64,000 nt of DNA from Reticulitermes speratus (lineage: Eukaryota; Arthropoda; Insecta; Blattodea; Rhinotermitidae), in contig JAJKFL010000014.1 in NCBI GenBank assembly GCA_021186555.1, positions 19,853,533 through 19,917,532 of the forward strand, read 5' to 3'. Below are positions 26,161-38,200 of this stretch, piece by piece. A program made the position numbers and the translations under genes. The notes beneath the pieces are model-generated. The model saw only the letters and a list, made by a program, of their open reading frames with translations. It had not been told where the DNA came from and made no database searches. Each line of letters begins with the position of its first letter. Positions within the stretch are counted from its first letter, which is position 1.

Positions 26161-26640
26161 CTGTCCAGTGTAACGGCTGTAAACGTTTCAGCGTCAACTA
26201 TTAGTTCAACTATAACGAGGTGTGTGCAGCTATTACATCCACTCCTCTATACGTCGCCTCGACGTGGTGTTCAATTAATGACATGACTACACCATTTTTT
26301 GCAATTCATAGAGTAGTACAATACAGTGATTCAGAGTTGCATAAGTGATATTTCGATTAATATAAAAATTAAAACATAATGATCACGAACATAACCTACT
26401 GGATTTACTTTGTAAAGGAACTGTTATTAATTTACTTACAGTTGACGATCTCCTTCGACAGCTGTATCTTTAGGTTTAGACGGTGAGAATGGTGTATTCT
26501 TGGCCGAAAAGCATTATTCACAATAGGATTGACAGCGTACTGTTCCAGACCACGCCGAGTTAGCTCGTAAAAAATTTTAAATCGTCTTCACTTAAAACTA
26601 ATTTTTGTATTTTGGCGTTATATTTCAACACCTCATTGTT
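26161..26640. promoter_or_regulatory. Second local CpG-rich patch
   Basis: About 20 CpG in 480 bp, within a CpG-poor neighbourhood. On the minus strand a GTAAGT donor-like site (about 26,440) follows an open stretch reading PFSPSKPKDTAVEGDRQL. It could be a promoter with first exon; no family recognised. Confidence 0.22.
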
Positions 26641-28130
26641 ACTGAAGAAGCATAATGAACATATTAATATACATATTAATCACAATACGAAATAACGTAA
26701 CATAAGCAGCATGAAATTCTCATTTTCTTTCCCGCTTTTAATTATCATACACCGAATTTCGGAATCAAAACAAGTTCCAATAACTGACAATAGTATTGCG
26801 TCAGACACTTGCTGCTTTCACGCACTCTAGTGTAAAACTGAGTAACTTGAATATTAGATGGAATAAGTAAGGCCATGCCATCTTTTGGCAACATAATGAA
26901 CACACTTATTAGCATTTCAGTTGACAATAAGATTGCATTTTACACAAAATTATTGATTGGAATAATCCCAGTAATACTCCATACTCACGTTCATTCATCT
27001 ATCATAATTACTACATGAAGTGTATAAGAACTAAAGCAAATGACCTCCCTCATCCCAAATCAGTGTGACGCTTCTTCCACATTCAATATACTACAAAAAG
27101 TACTGAAAGTTTATAAATATCTGCAAGATAAGACTGCTGTCTTCAAGAACTAAATGTGCTGTATGTAACTGGAGGGATAGAAGGGGTGGGATGTGCAAAA
27201 GGAAGCCTCCACTCTTTCATGTCAACCTCACTTTCTTGGGAACATATACCCTGTTATTAAAAGTGCTTATGCTACAATTTCTGGGAAAGCTGTTTACATG
27301 TCAGTTAGCCAAGCAGTCAAGTGAGGTTTAAAGTAACTGTTTGCATCTCTGTATTTACAAGTGAGTCAAATTAATTACTCACAGAAGGCTGTTTGCCTAA
27401 AAACATGAAAAATCATACTATATTACATTCTGGGCACCCTAGAATTTTGTTGACAGCAAACTGCTTCTTCAGAAAAGCACATGTTCCATAAAGGACAAAA
27501 AATTGCTGAATTTGTTACATTAGCGAAAGAGCAATTTAAGAAAGCATGTTGACACTATACAATATCAGCATTTCACAACTGACAGTCCATGAACATTTGC
27601 AAGTCTGCTGTTTCATTTATGCCTCTCTGCAACAAATTCTAATAAGCCTTACATTGTGCTATAAAACCGCATTTTACTGCCACTGAAGCAGCTGCTATTT
27701 TACAACCACAGACTTCTTTGATTTTTAGTTTCCACTTGGCAACAAAATAATATCTGTTGAACATTATTATGTTTTGGCAGAGGTCTCACTACGTAAGTAA
27801 ATTACAATTATTTTTATTTTAATTATATGCTGGACTATGGGAATTTCTGTAAAATTTTATATATGCCGATGTGTATAATGTCATCAACTTCAATACCACA
27901 TAACGGGATTAACTTTAGAAGAGCTAGTAATTGTAAACGTATGTTTACTGGTATTTCTACTGTACAAGCTACAGTACCAATCTTGGGAAACACACCATGT
28001 TTTACTAGACTCTGAATCAGAAAAGTTTATGTAGAAGTATTCTATACATAAGTGGGGGGGAAAATTACAGACAGAATAGAATACTTATTTTTAACAGCTT
28101 GTTCCATAAATTATAAAGAAACTGTTGAAT
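26640..28130. other. No gene seen
   Basis: CpG-poor, AT-rich, no conserved exon or element recognised. Confidence 0.45.
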
Positions 28131-28136
28131 TAGTTG

Positions 28137-28255
28137 CATTTTATTTTTTTATTTTATTTTATTTTATTTTATTCACCCTCCCTGACAAAATTCTTACGCA
28201 TATAGGACACGTCAATAAAATCTATATATATATATATATATATATATACATGTTC
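28137..28255 (+). repeat. (TTTTA)n and (TA)n simple repeats
   Basis: TTTTA units at 28,140-28,175 and an alternating TA tract at about 28,222-28,250. Confidence 0.85.
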
Positions 28256-28640
28256 ATATGAGTCGTCATACTTTTCACCAAAAAACTTGTGGGAGCATCC
28301 CACCAACTGCAAGGTGGCCTCGCACCCAGTGCCTCACCGCGCTCTTTCACTGGAGTTTAGTTGCACTGTGTGACCCAACCGCTCTGTTTGCAACACTTGC
28401 AGAGTACTTTTGGCAGGAACGCTGTGGCTGGTGCCGGCTACTGGTGGACACAATCGCAGCCGCTTTGCCGCCTCCACAACACGTAACAAGGACGGAACTT
28501 GTACAAACGAAACAACTTGTAAAGACGAAACGACTTGACATACTAGACAAAATAAATACTGACTTAAATGTGCTTGCTGTAGTTGTGATTTCGATAGTAA
28601 ACATAACCTACACTAACCCACAAACTATATAAAAAGAACA
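28256..28640. other. CpG-rich insert-like segment, unidentified
   Basis: A GC- and CpG-rich 350-bp block begins right after the TA tract and contains an open frame of 124 codons on the plus strand without any known domain. It contrasts with its AT-rich flanks, so it may be a younger insertion or a small regulatory patch. Confidence 0.25.
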
Positions 28641-28708
28641 TAATATATTAACAATTCCAATGATTTACTGAGTTACTAATTTTCTCACAAATACCACATT
28701 ATTTATAC

Positions 28709-29120
28709 AGGTTTTCATTATTATTACCAACTACTGCACAATAATTTTATATACTCCTACATGTTTCGGCTAACCATCATAGCCATCATCAAGGAGTCAT
28801 TTTCCACAGATGTGTGCAGCTTACAGTATGTCATTGAATGGTCATGCATACATTTATTATTTACAGACGTAGTCACTATATAGTATCAGTGATTTTATAG
28901 AGCGTAAATTATGTCTGATATTAAAACTGTATAAAATCACTGATACTATTTAGTGATTATGCCTGTAAATAATAAATGCACACATTACCATTCAATGACA
29001 AACTGTAAGCTGTGCACATCTGTGGAAAATGACTCCCTAATGATGGCTATGATGGTTAGTCAAAACAGGTAGGAGTATATAAAATTATTGTGCAGTAGTT
29101 GGTAGTAATAATAAAAACCT
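28709..29120. mobile_element. Long inverted repeat (fold-back element), arms about 190 bp
   Basis: Left arm 28,709-28,899, right arm about 28,930-29,120, loop about 30 bp. The arms pair from AGGTTTTCATTATTATTACC / GGTAGTAATAATAAAAACCT inward to the centre ATCAGTGATTTTATA / TATAAAATCACTGAT with few mismatches. An ATAGCCATCATYA motif inside also appears near 44.8 kb. No coding capacity. Confidence 0.85.
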
Positions 29121-29169
29121 ATATGTAACACAACTGCATGGAATATGTATAATATTAACCACATTATTC

Positions 29170-30025
29170 AATTCAGTCATATTTACAAAATCAGTGCAAA
29201 TAATTGCTTATGCACATGATGTATTTCTAATAGCTAGAACATGTAGAGACCTGATAGAAGGCTTTCACTCCTTAGAAAGTGTAGCTGTGAGGATTGGGCT
29301 CAAGATAAATCAGAATAAAACAAAATATATGGCTATAAATACAAGGAGATTGTTGGATATGCCTACTTTGGAAATAGTGCCATACAATTTTGAACATGTA
29401 CTTATTTTTACCTATTTGGGTACGGTAGTTACTAAGGATAATAATATAACACAGGAACTTCAAAATAGAATTGCAATAGCAAATAGATGTTATTTCAACC
29501 TCCAGAAGCAAAATAAATCTAATTTTATTTCTAGAACTACGAAGATCTTACTATATAAGATACTGGTATGTCCAATAGTTTTGTACAGGACAGAGTGCTG
29601 GACGCTATCCCGAATGACTGAGAAGATGGTGGATGTATTTGAGCGGAAAATTCTTCGAAGAATATATGGCCCTGTTAAGGACCGTGATCAGTGGAGGTGT
29701 AGATATAATCAAGAACTCTATGATCTTTTTAAAGAGCCCAGACTCTCAGAGATAATCAGAATTGGAAAATTATGATGGGCTGGTCATTTTACAAAAATGG
29801 AGGAAAATTCCATGCCTCGGAGACTGACGTATATGCAACCGGAAGAACGAAGAAAAGTGGGAAGACTGTGCACCAGGTGGAGAGATGATGTGGGAAAGGA
29901 TGCAAGGATGCTGTGAATAAGGAGTTGGTGGGCAACAGCTATGAACCATGAAGAATGGAGGAAACCTCTGAAGGAGGCCAAGACTCTTTATGAGTTGTAG
30001 TTCCGATGATGATGATGATGATGAC
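29170..30025 (+). mobile_element. Non-LTR retroelement (RTE-like), 3' part, broken
   Basis: A 193-codon frame (29,194-29,775) starts inside the palm with AYAHDVFLIART (YADD decayed), then GLKINQNKTKYMA, FTYLGTVVTKDN, CWTLSRMTEKMV and RRIYGPVKDRDQWRCRYNQE. After a TGA it continues KMEENSMPRRLTYM and RWRDDVGKDARML to a second stop. It ends in a (GAT)n tail at 30,006-30,025. A different family from the 25.2 kb element. Confidence 0.85.
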
Positions 30026-30159
30026 GAATCAATTCAGTCAGATACAGTACTTGTGATTTCTGTACAACACATTAATTATATGCAAGTACACTTCGTCTTT
30101 CTATTCCATTTCTCTAAAAGAAGTCATCATTTCATATACAACTAGTTTTTCTTCCATGT

Positions 30160-31180
30160 TAAAGCTTCACAAGGCAAATATTCCTCTAGTAAGCAGAAGG
30201 TCTGTTGCAATAAAAATGATTTAAGTTGCCTTCTGAAAAGCTGTGTATTCTTTAAATTCTTTAAATGACTTGGTAATTTATTACATAACTTTATCCTCAT
30301 GTCATTTAAATTTTTTAATATCAGTTTCACACAACTGACAATGAAGACCTGACCTTCTGCGTGTAATATAATCATGTCTATCTAATTTTTTTTCCAGCTT
30401 ACTTATGTGTAATTATATGTAGTGCACAATTTCCATTACACATGTACGGCATTGGAAGTATATTTAATACTTTGAAAAGTGTATTTAATGCTTTAAAGAG
30501 TTCCCTGCAGGAAGTAAGTCTCGCTACTTTACTGATAAATCTAATTACTCTCTTCTGTAATTTAAAAATTTGTTTACCTTCCCCATCACAACCCCCCCCC
30601 CCTACCCCAAGCATGCTGTACCTCAAATATGGGTAAAAATTTGCAAAGTACATACTTCTTAAGATATCTGAACTTGTTACACCTTTAAGGGATTGCATTA
30701 TATAAAAACTTTTAGTCAGTTCAGAGCTTAATTTTTTTATATTAATATCCAATTTTAAATTTTGAGTCAGATGTAAACCAATCTCTTTTTTCGAATGTAC
30801 CGTATACTTAATATCCATATCGTCAGATCTAATTTGAAGTTTTAAAAAACGTTTATTCTGCCGATTATGAAAAGTCCTTTCTTTCAGTATTTGCCAGTAA
30901 ACCATTTGCATGAAACCAAGTTTGTTAACTCTATCAGAATTCTATTTATTTCAATTCAGAATATTTTCATTCTCAGCCTTTATTAGGATATTTGTATAAT
31001 CAGGAAACAGGACTGTCTCTGCCCCTTGTATATTTATTGAAAGATAATTTACATATAATAAAATAAAACTGGGCTGAAGATTGAACCTGGAGGCATACCA
31101 TGTTTAAATCAGACATATATCTTCCTGAGATCTTCTTGGTGCTTTCCACATAATTTACTTCCACACACTTAATGCCTAAA
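30160..31180 (-). mobile_element. Jockey-like non-LTR retroelement, second family, degenerate
   Basis: In minus order: a decayed HGMPPGSIFSPVLF block, IKAENENIL, KKEIGLHLTQNLKLDINIK, KSFYIMQSLKGVTSSDILRS, IFKLQKRVIRFISKVARLTS and KLPSHLKNLKNTQLFRRQLK. A run of C at 30,590-30,602 sits in the coding part as a glycine-rich insertion. Many frame breaks; not functional. Confidence 0.75.
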
Positions 31181-31466
31181 CATGTATTTGCAGGAAATAT
31201 ATCTTTCAAACCTGAAGTCAGAACTAATTACTGAGGACAACAGAATTGCTCAGTTATACCAAAGTATTCTTCAGTACCTAAACAAAAATAAGACAAGGGA
31301 AAGACTGCAGTATGTATGGTACTAACATTGTTACTCTATACTTACATGTGACATATTCTATTGCTCATTTTTTGTTGCACAACTTCTAGAAACAAACGTG
31401 TGACTTCACCCCAAAATTAATTGTTTAAGATATCATTTTAAACAGACGTGCTTTCCTGTTTTAAGG

Positions 31467-31602
31467 AATTTCCATCAAAACTGCACCTCCATGAACTTTT
31501 CTATCATATGGGCATACTAGCATTTATTATTTATAATTTCCATCAAAACTGCACCTCCATGGACTATTCTATCATATGAGCATACTAGCATTTTTTATTA
31601 TT
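31467..31602 (+). repeat. 68-bp tandem duplication, two copies
   Basis: 31,467-31,534 and 31,535-31,602, both starting AATTTCCATCAAAACTGCAC and sharing CATACTAGCATTT. A few substitutions separate them. Confidence 0.9.
31523..31599 (-). terminator. Candidate MAO polyadenylation signals
   Basis: AATAAA on the minus strand occurs at 31528-31523 and 31599-31594, about 450-520 nt past the MAO stop, once in each copy of a 68-bp tandem duplication. No nearer canonical hexamer was seen. Confidence 0.25.
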
Positions 31603-31648
31603 ATGTTTCCAATTGAGCCTAAAGACAACATGCAACATATACCTTAAC

Positions 31649-31699
31649 ACACACACACACAATATGCACGCACACACACACACACACATATATATATAT
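31649..31699 (+). repeat. Compound (CA)n (TA)n microsatellite
   Basis: Alternating CA, a short GC interruption, CA again, then TA. Confidence 0.9.
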
Positions 31700-32045
31700 T
31701 GTATATGCAAGATATGGATTCTGTTGCACAAATTCATTATTTCCACAAGCTGGTGTAATTGCTCATTAAGTGGCCAAAGTTATTTTTCATATTTCAGATC
31801 ATGTATAAAAATATTTCTATGGATTCTGAATACACTTAAAGATTTAATTGCAATGAAACTCAATACTTGTACATTCAAAGGGAAATACTAACAACCATTC
31901 TTCAAAAAAGTTACATAATTGTGAAGGGATTTAAGAGCGATATCCATGTAAAGTAATGTGTGTGTGTGTGTGGGTGCCAGTGTGTCCATCATCCATTGTC
32001 CACCTTCATTATTTCACATTATCTGGTACAAATATTACATACTGT

Positions 32046-32225
32046 TCACCAAAGAAGTGATACGAGCAGACCTGTGATTAAGGCACCAAAACTGACGAAT
32101 ATTTTGAGGCTGAGTTGACACGTTTCCAATGATGGTAATTGTGCAGACAGCACTGGAACTTCTGAGAACTCTGGTTCTTTTACCCAAATGTCACTGCGTG
32201 AGATTTTACCTTGTGCATGCAACAC
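32046..32225 (-). CDS. MAO: MAO coding exon 9 (C-terminal membrane anchor, stop)
   Basis: 180 nt, codons 459-517 plus TGA (32048-32046); acceptor CACTGTCCAG. It reads [14 protein letters not shown], equivalent to human GKVTEKDIWVQEPE, then a linker and a hydrophobic stretch [20 protein letters not shown] at the very C-terminus. That fits the single-helix tail anchor in the mitochondrial outer membrane. Confidence 0.93.
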   Translation of the reverse strand: MLHAQGKISRSDIWVKEPEFSEVPVLSAQLPSLETCQLSLKIFVSFGALITGLLVSLLW

Positions 32226-35200
32226 CTGGACAGTGTGGAACATAAATTGGTATTGGTAGAATGAGAAAAATTATAAATGAACACCTATTTCATGTAGTCT
32301 TGGTATTCCATACATGAAAGAACAATAATGCATTCTACAAGCTGAAAAATATAATACACATGTTTTATGTATATAAACCAAACTTAAATATCATATGTAT
32401 TATTGATAGATTTTAAAGTAAAAGTGCTTATGAAGCTGCAGAATTAATTTGAGTGGCTCATGATGAGTCCAATAGCACGCCCTTGTGGTAATGAGCCCTT
32501 GGATGCCAATATGGGAAATTTCTTACATAGCTGGACCACTATGAAACAGAAAGACTGTATGCCATGGAGCACAAGTGTAACTACGCTAATAACATTGCGG
32601 GGGGCAAAATCGACCATGGGTATTAGGAACTTTCATTTACGAAGGAGTCAAGTTAGAAAGAGAGGGAAGACTGGTTTGACCCAATCTTTAATATATATAT
32701 ATACACCCCTTCCCCCCACTCTCTCCCCAATTTGTTTCTTTGCCCCTCTTCAACTCAGTAGCCCAAAAAAACTATTTCTCAGGTAGAAAAAATATTGGAG
32801 TGGCATTCCCCCCCCCCCCCCTCCCCCAGTTATGCCCATGCCATGGAGCAGTAAATGGAAATTTAAATACAGCCAAAATTTGCCAAGCAACCATTGTTAA
32901 ACAAAGGCTAAGACTAGCATTCTGCATCAGAAAAGTGAAGCATTCTCTCAAATGCCCAGGCTATACATATTTTCTTTGATTAAAGCTCTTACTATAAACT
33001 GTGAAGGTGCTGTGACAGCTTAATGATATTTGTTACAGAAAAGAGTAAATACTTTCATGGCTAACATAAAATTGTGGGAGATATCTTGGTCTGGTGATAG
33101 TACACTTACTTGAGCAGCATCTAATAATGTGAGATTTGACATTCCCGCAGTGACGTAAATAAAGATTTGAGTCTTCTGAGATGTTACACCATGTTGGCTG
33201 GTAAATAGTTACCAATGTTTGTGTGCTTGACCCTGAAGGTGGAGGCACTATGCTCCTCTGAAACTTTGGTAACAATTTATTCGTACCACTCAACATGGTG
33301 TAACATTGCAGAAAAATTGAAACTTCATCTAATTCTGCTACCTGAGATTGTTTCACTACAAAATCACACAGAACATACATTCCAATTATGAATTAATTAA
33401 ATGGCACTAACAGAACTGACATTCAGATTCTATCTGAACCAAGCTATCAATTTTTGAAAATGAATTGGTTGTATAACCCTAATTATTTTGTGCATAACTT
33501 GCTAAATACATGTATATGCAAATACTTGATCTAGTAAAAACATCTTATAAACCATGCATTGAATTTTAGTAAATAACATATTCCTAAAGGAAACATTGCA
33601 TACGCAACATTCTTTAACTATTTAAAATGCTACCAATATGACTGATTAAACTGTATAGCCTGTAAAGCAAGCTGCATACCTCTCGGGCAGCTCTCTCTCC
33701 TGCCTCAATGGCTCCGTTCATGTAGCCAGTCCACTGTAGTGCAGTCTCAGTACCCGCGATGTAGATTCTGCTTCCAATTGGTTCTCGTATTGCTGGCCCG
33801 TATTGAGTAAGAACACCTGGTGGATAGTAGGTGGTGTAACAACCACCAATGTATGGTTCTTCTAGCCAGAGTTTGTCCACATAGTGTGCTGGCTAATATA
33901 ATGAAACACTTATATGAGATGTGTGTGTGTACGTGATATCCAGTTCTATACATTGATCACTACCCATTTCATCACTTGCTATGCACAGCATAGTGTTAGG
34001 GAATAGCTGAAGATGTGACAATGCTTTTAGTGGTACAAGGTTAATAGGACATGAGGTATCAGTTCTTCTGGGATTTGAGACTGTGTCACATCCTGGAAGA
34101 TATGATACCTCATCCACATCACTGCAAAAACCTAAAAACTTATTTAACAGGACATGTAAATATGTTGATAATGTTCCTGAAATCAGTGTTTTATGCAACC
34201 ACTGCATGAAATGACAAATGGATCTCTATAAGTTTCTTTCACATTTTTGTCTTAGGTTAAATCTTAATGAGATATCTCTGAATATTTTCTTAGGTATGTA
34301 AGTGCAGTGAGCCAGTCAATGTATATTTCAGACATCCATAGGTTAGTTTCATAGGTTCCAGTGTTACTTGTAATGCTAGTATGTATATATAAAATTCATA
34401 ATTTATTCTTAAACAAAGTGGGATGGCATGAACTAGATTCATTTGGTTTAGGAATGGGACAAGTATCAGACTCTTGTAAACATAGCAATGAACTTTGGGT
34501 CCCATAAATTGCAGTGAATTTTCTAGCTTAGCAACTGTTAGCTACTCATTAAGGGCTCTGCTCCATGGAGTTTGTCATAATTTATTGACATCACATGAAT
34601 ATATTTCACACAGTAACCATGTTATTTTCCTGAAAACTTATTTAAATAAAAGGTTACACATGTAACATCATACAATATTTCTATCCTGACACATTTTGTG
34701 GTTGCCACTAAAGGGACTAAAAAGTAAAAAGCTGAGCTGCTGCTTAATGGTGGGATATCCTTTCTTTTATTTACAAATTTGCTGTATTACCTCAAGAGCT
34801 TCTTGACTGTCATAAAACTTAGCAAGACAGCGGCACACAGCATCTCTGCGAGCAGACTGCTCCATGTTTCTAAGACTGATGGCATGTTGTCCATAGATGA
34901 AGCAGATGAGCCCATACAAAGATACACCTGGTTTACGGTCCTCACCAACATTACCAACGACTTCAACTCCATCCATACAGCTCACAAATCCATTGTATCC
35001 TGCCAAGAGACAAACGTAATTGCACACAGAAAAAATTCAACAATTTCTTCTACCACACACCTTAAACCAGGTCTTTTCATGTTGCTGTATATTTCTGTAA
35101 TCTAATAGCTCTAACTTCAGGTTATGACTGCTACTGGACTCAGATGTTACTTGTGTCAAAATAATAAACATAATGTGTCTCTAACATTAACTGCAGGAGC

Positions 35201-38200
35201 CTGACAGTGAAAAACAATGAATATTGACTATAAGTGATCTTTTTCTATTAGTCTTAGCAACAAGAAAAATGCTTGGGATTCAAACCCATACAACTTTTGT
35301 TTTTTCTTCCTCTTCCTCCTCCTCCTCCTCCAGCTTCTTCTGTACAACAACTTGAAATCTTTATATATAATGATTTTTGGACATTAATTTTAACTACACA
35401 TGCATTTAAAACCGTGATGAAAAGGGAGAACAGTCACACAAATGAAAATATGGAACTTTTGAATTGTTATACAGGGGTCCCCATTTCCCCACATACACAA
35501 GGCCAAATTTTCGAGGAACTGCATATAAAAACCCCCCACACTTCTGCAAATCACATCCATGGGCCACAAATTTTCCAAAAGAAAACAGTTTCAATCTTGC
35601 ATGTATCTGCCATTTACTTCCCACTCTCCTCCCCATGATACAAATTTGTGTGCACGATTTTTTGTACCAACCTGGTCCTCATTAACCCATATTTACATTG
35701 CTTCTTATGCGCAGAATTGGCGGAATTTGCTCTAAGTGGCATTTTATTTTAGTTCAGGAATGTCAACACTGCAAACATAGATTCCTAGAATAATAGTTGC
35801 ATGACAATGGATTAAAGTATGCTGAAACTCTTACCTTTCTCTATCCAGAATTCACTCTTATAGAATACAATACATTTGATGACAAGCCCCATGGGACATC
35901 GTTGAATTAAGCCATGACGTAATGGTGGGAGTGGAGGATCAAAATGAATTTTGAGCTGAAAGACAGACCAGTACAAGTACCCAATTTATTACTATTGTAA
36001 AAATTGAAAAAAGGAATAACAAAGGATATCACTTTAATTTAATAACATTTTTTTTACTAGCATCAATATGCAATATAAGTATTTGTGTAATAAAATGTAT
36101 ACTCGATTTCAGACTTTGAATACAAGATTCACTGGGTGTGTGTGTGTGTGTGTGTGAAGTCAGCATATGAATACATGCAGGCATGCCCAGTGCTGACATA
36201 CCAGGTAATTTCACTGGAGGAAATATTTTTGTTTGTGTTACTGGTACACTGAGAACAAATTCACTCTCCTACAATTTTACTTAAATTTATCTCCTTTAGC
36301 CTTGATGACAAACTGCACTGGAAAACCACTCAATATGCACCCAGAACTCTTGGTCCTGTAAATTTTATGCCACTACTTACATGTGCAGGTGGCGGGATAG
36401 CCACTATCACATATGAGCCATTGAAAACTTTTCCATCCAGAGCTTTGACCATCACGCCATCATCCATGTACCGGATTTGTACCACTGCTTTCTTCAGATG
36501 AATTCGCTCTGAAAAATTAGAGCAATATAATTTGCTACAATTCATGACTAAGGAGTATCATTAGGAGTGCAAAGGTTTTATATTACTCAATAAACAAAAT
36601 AAAATTAATTGTATGTACCTCCAAGTTTCTCGGCAATCTTGATACTAAGCTGCTGTGAACCACCAATGATTTTTCGTTCTTGTGCACCATCCTTAATGGG
36701 CCAAATGCGGTTCACACCTTGAGCCTGATGTAAGTACCATAAGAAGAAAAGTAACGACATCTCATGGTCTTCAGCAGTGTTGTTAGTAACACTCATAGCT
36801 TCAAGAAATCCCCTTGCGTCTCTGTTAACAGCATAGACCAGTCAAATGTTACCAGATTAAAGTTTATACTACACATTTATTGATAATCTGGAAATATGAA
36901 TGAAGAAATTGGTATCTTATAACAATCTTTTTTCACTCTTATGATATTCATATGAAATAATTTCACTGTAAAGAATATTTGACATAAACGACATAAGGTG
37001 TCATTTTCTGTACACAAATACTATGTATTTAAATCTTTGAGCGCCATCATATGCTATAACAACAGCAGCAATGACATCGACGACAAAGATGATGACGACG
37101 ACAACAACAACAACGATAATGATGATGAAAACAGCAGCACAACAAGGTGAAGAACAGCAGCAACAGTTATTTGTTACATATGTGCTGACTTACCAGCCTA
37201 GTGTCCAATTACAAAGACAGCAAAATTACAAGGAAAAAACCACAATAAACCAAGACAAGCAAACCCAAGACAAAAGAAAAAAGAAACAAAGCATTGTAAT
37301 TGATTTAATTATTATGAGTGCAAGCTATACTGAAAGCAGGAAAAAAGACTGTACATGATTACGAGTACATCCCAGCCCATGATAAGAATATTCAGTAGAT
37401 AATACACTACTATAGTAACATGAAATGTGACTGATGAGAAAAACATTGTTCTTTATATTTATCAATAATAAAATTAACAGTTAAGTATAAACATGCAGAA
37501 ATATGAGGTATACAATATAATAATCTATAATAATGGGATAGAAAATGATAACAATCTTAATAAATTACAGTATACCAAAATATGGCGTTGAGTTTTGCAA
37601 TATTCCTTGAAAATAATAAATTGCACTTGGGATCCAGTGGAAAGAGGAGAGTCTTAGGTGTTTAGTGGCTGGCCTTGGCTGCTAGGTACATGGAAATGGT
37701 AACCTACCAATACAAGTTACATTACCTTCTCCATTATCAAAACTGCAATTGCTAATATATTTAATGTGCATCAGTTACATGTTTTGACAGATTTGTGTCA
37801 CTGTCAATATGCCTTACAAAATATTCTACAGTGTAGTACATACTACATACCTAACAATATAATGACATGTTTCAACATGACAGAAATTATTCTTATGATA
37901 CTTCCTCAAACATGTACCCTACTAAAATGTTTCCAATTAAATTTATGAGGAGTAATAACATAACATTTTGGACATAGTACAAATTTTGTATCTCTTCTTA
38001 CGCAAAGAGTTATTTGTAAAGGTAGAGAAAGTAAAGTTATCCCTTTGCATTATTTAAAATTATCATACGGACAAATATTCATAAGGTGTTCTTTTGCAAT
38101 GACTATAATCGTGTTATTATTAATGTTAGAACACATTGTTCACTGTCACGTGTATCATCCAATCACTTGTTCCTTATGTGAGGTGAAGTTGTTGCATTCT

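Noticed and set aside
28258..28632. 124-codon plus-strand gene
   Set aside because: No domain, no splice or start context, and neighbouring simple repeats; listed only as an unidentified CpG-rich segment.
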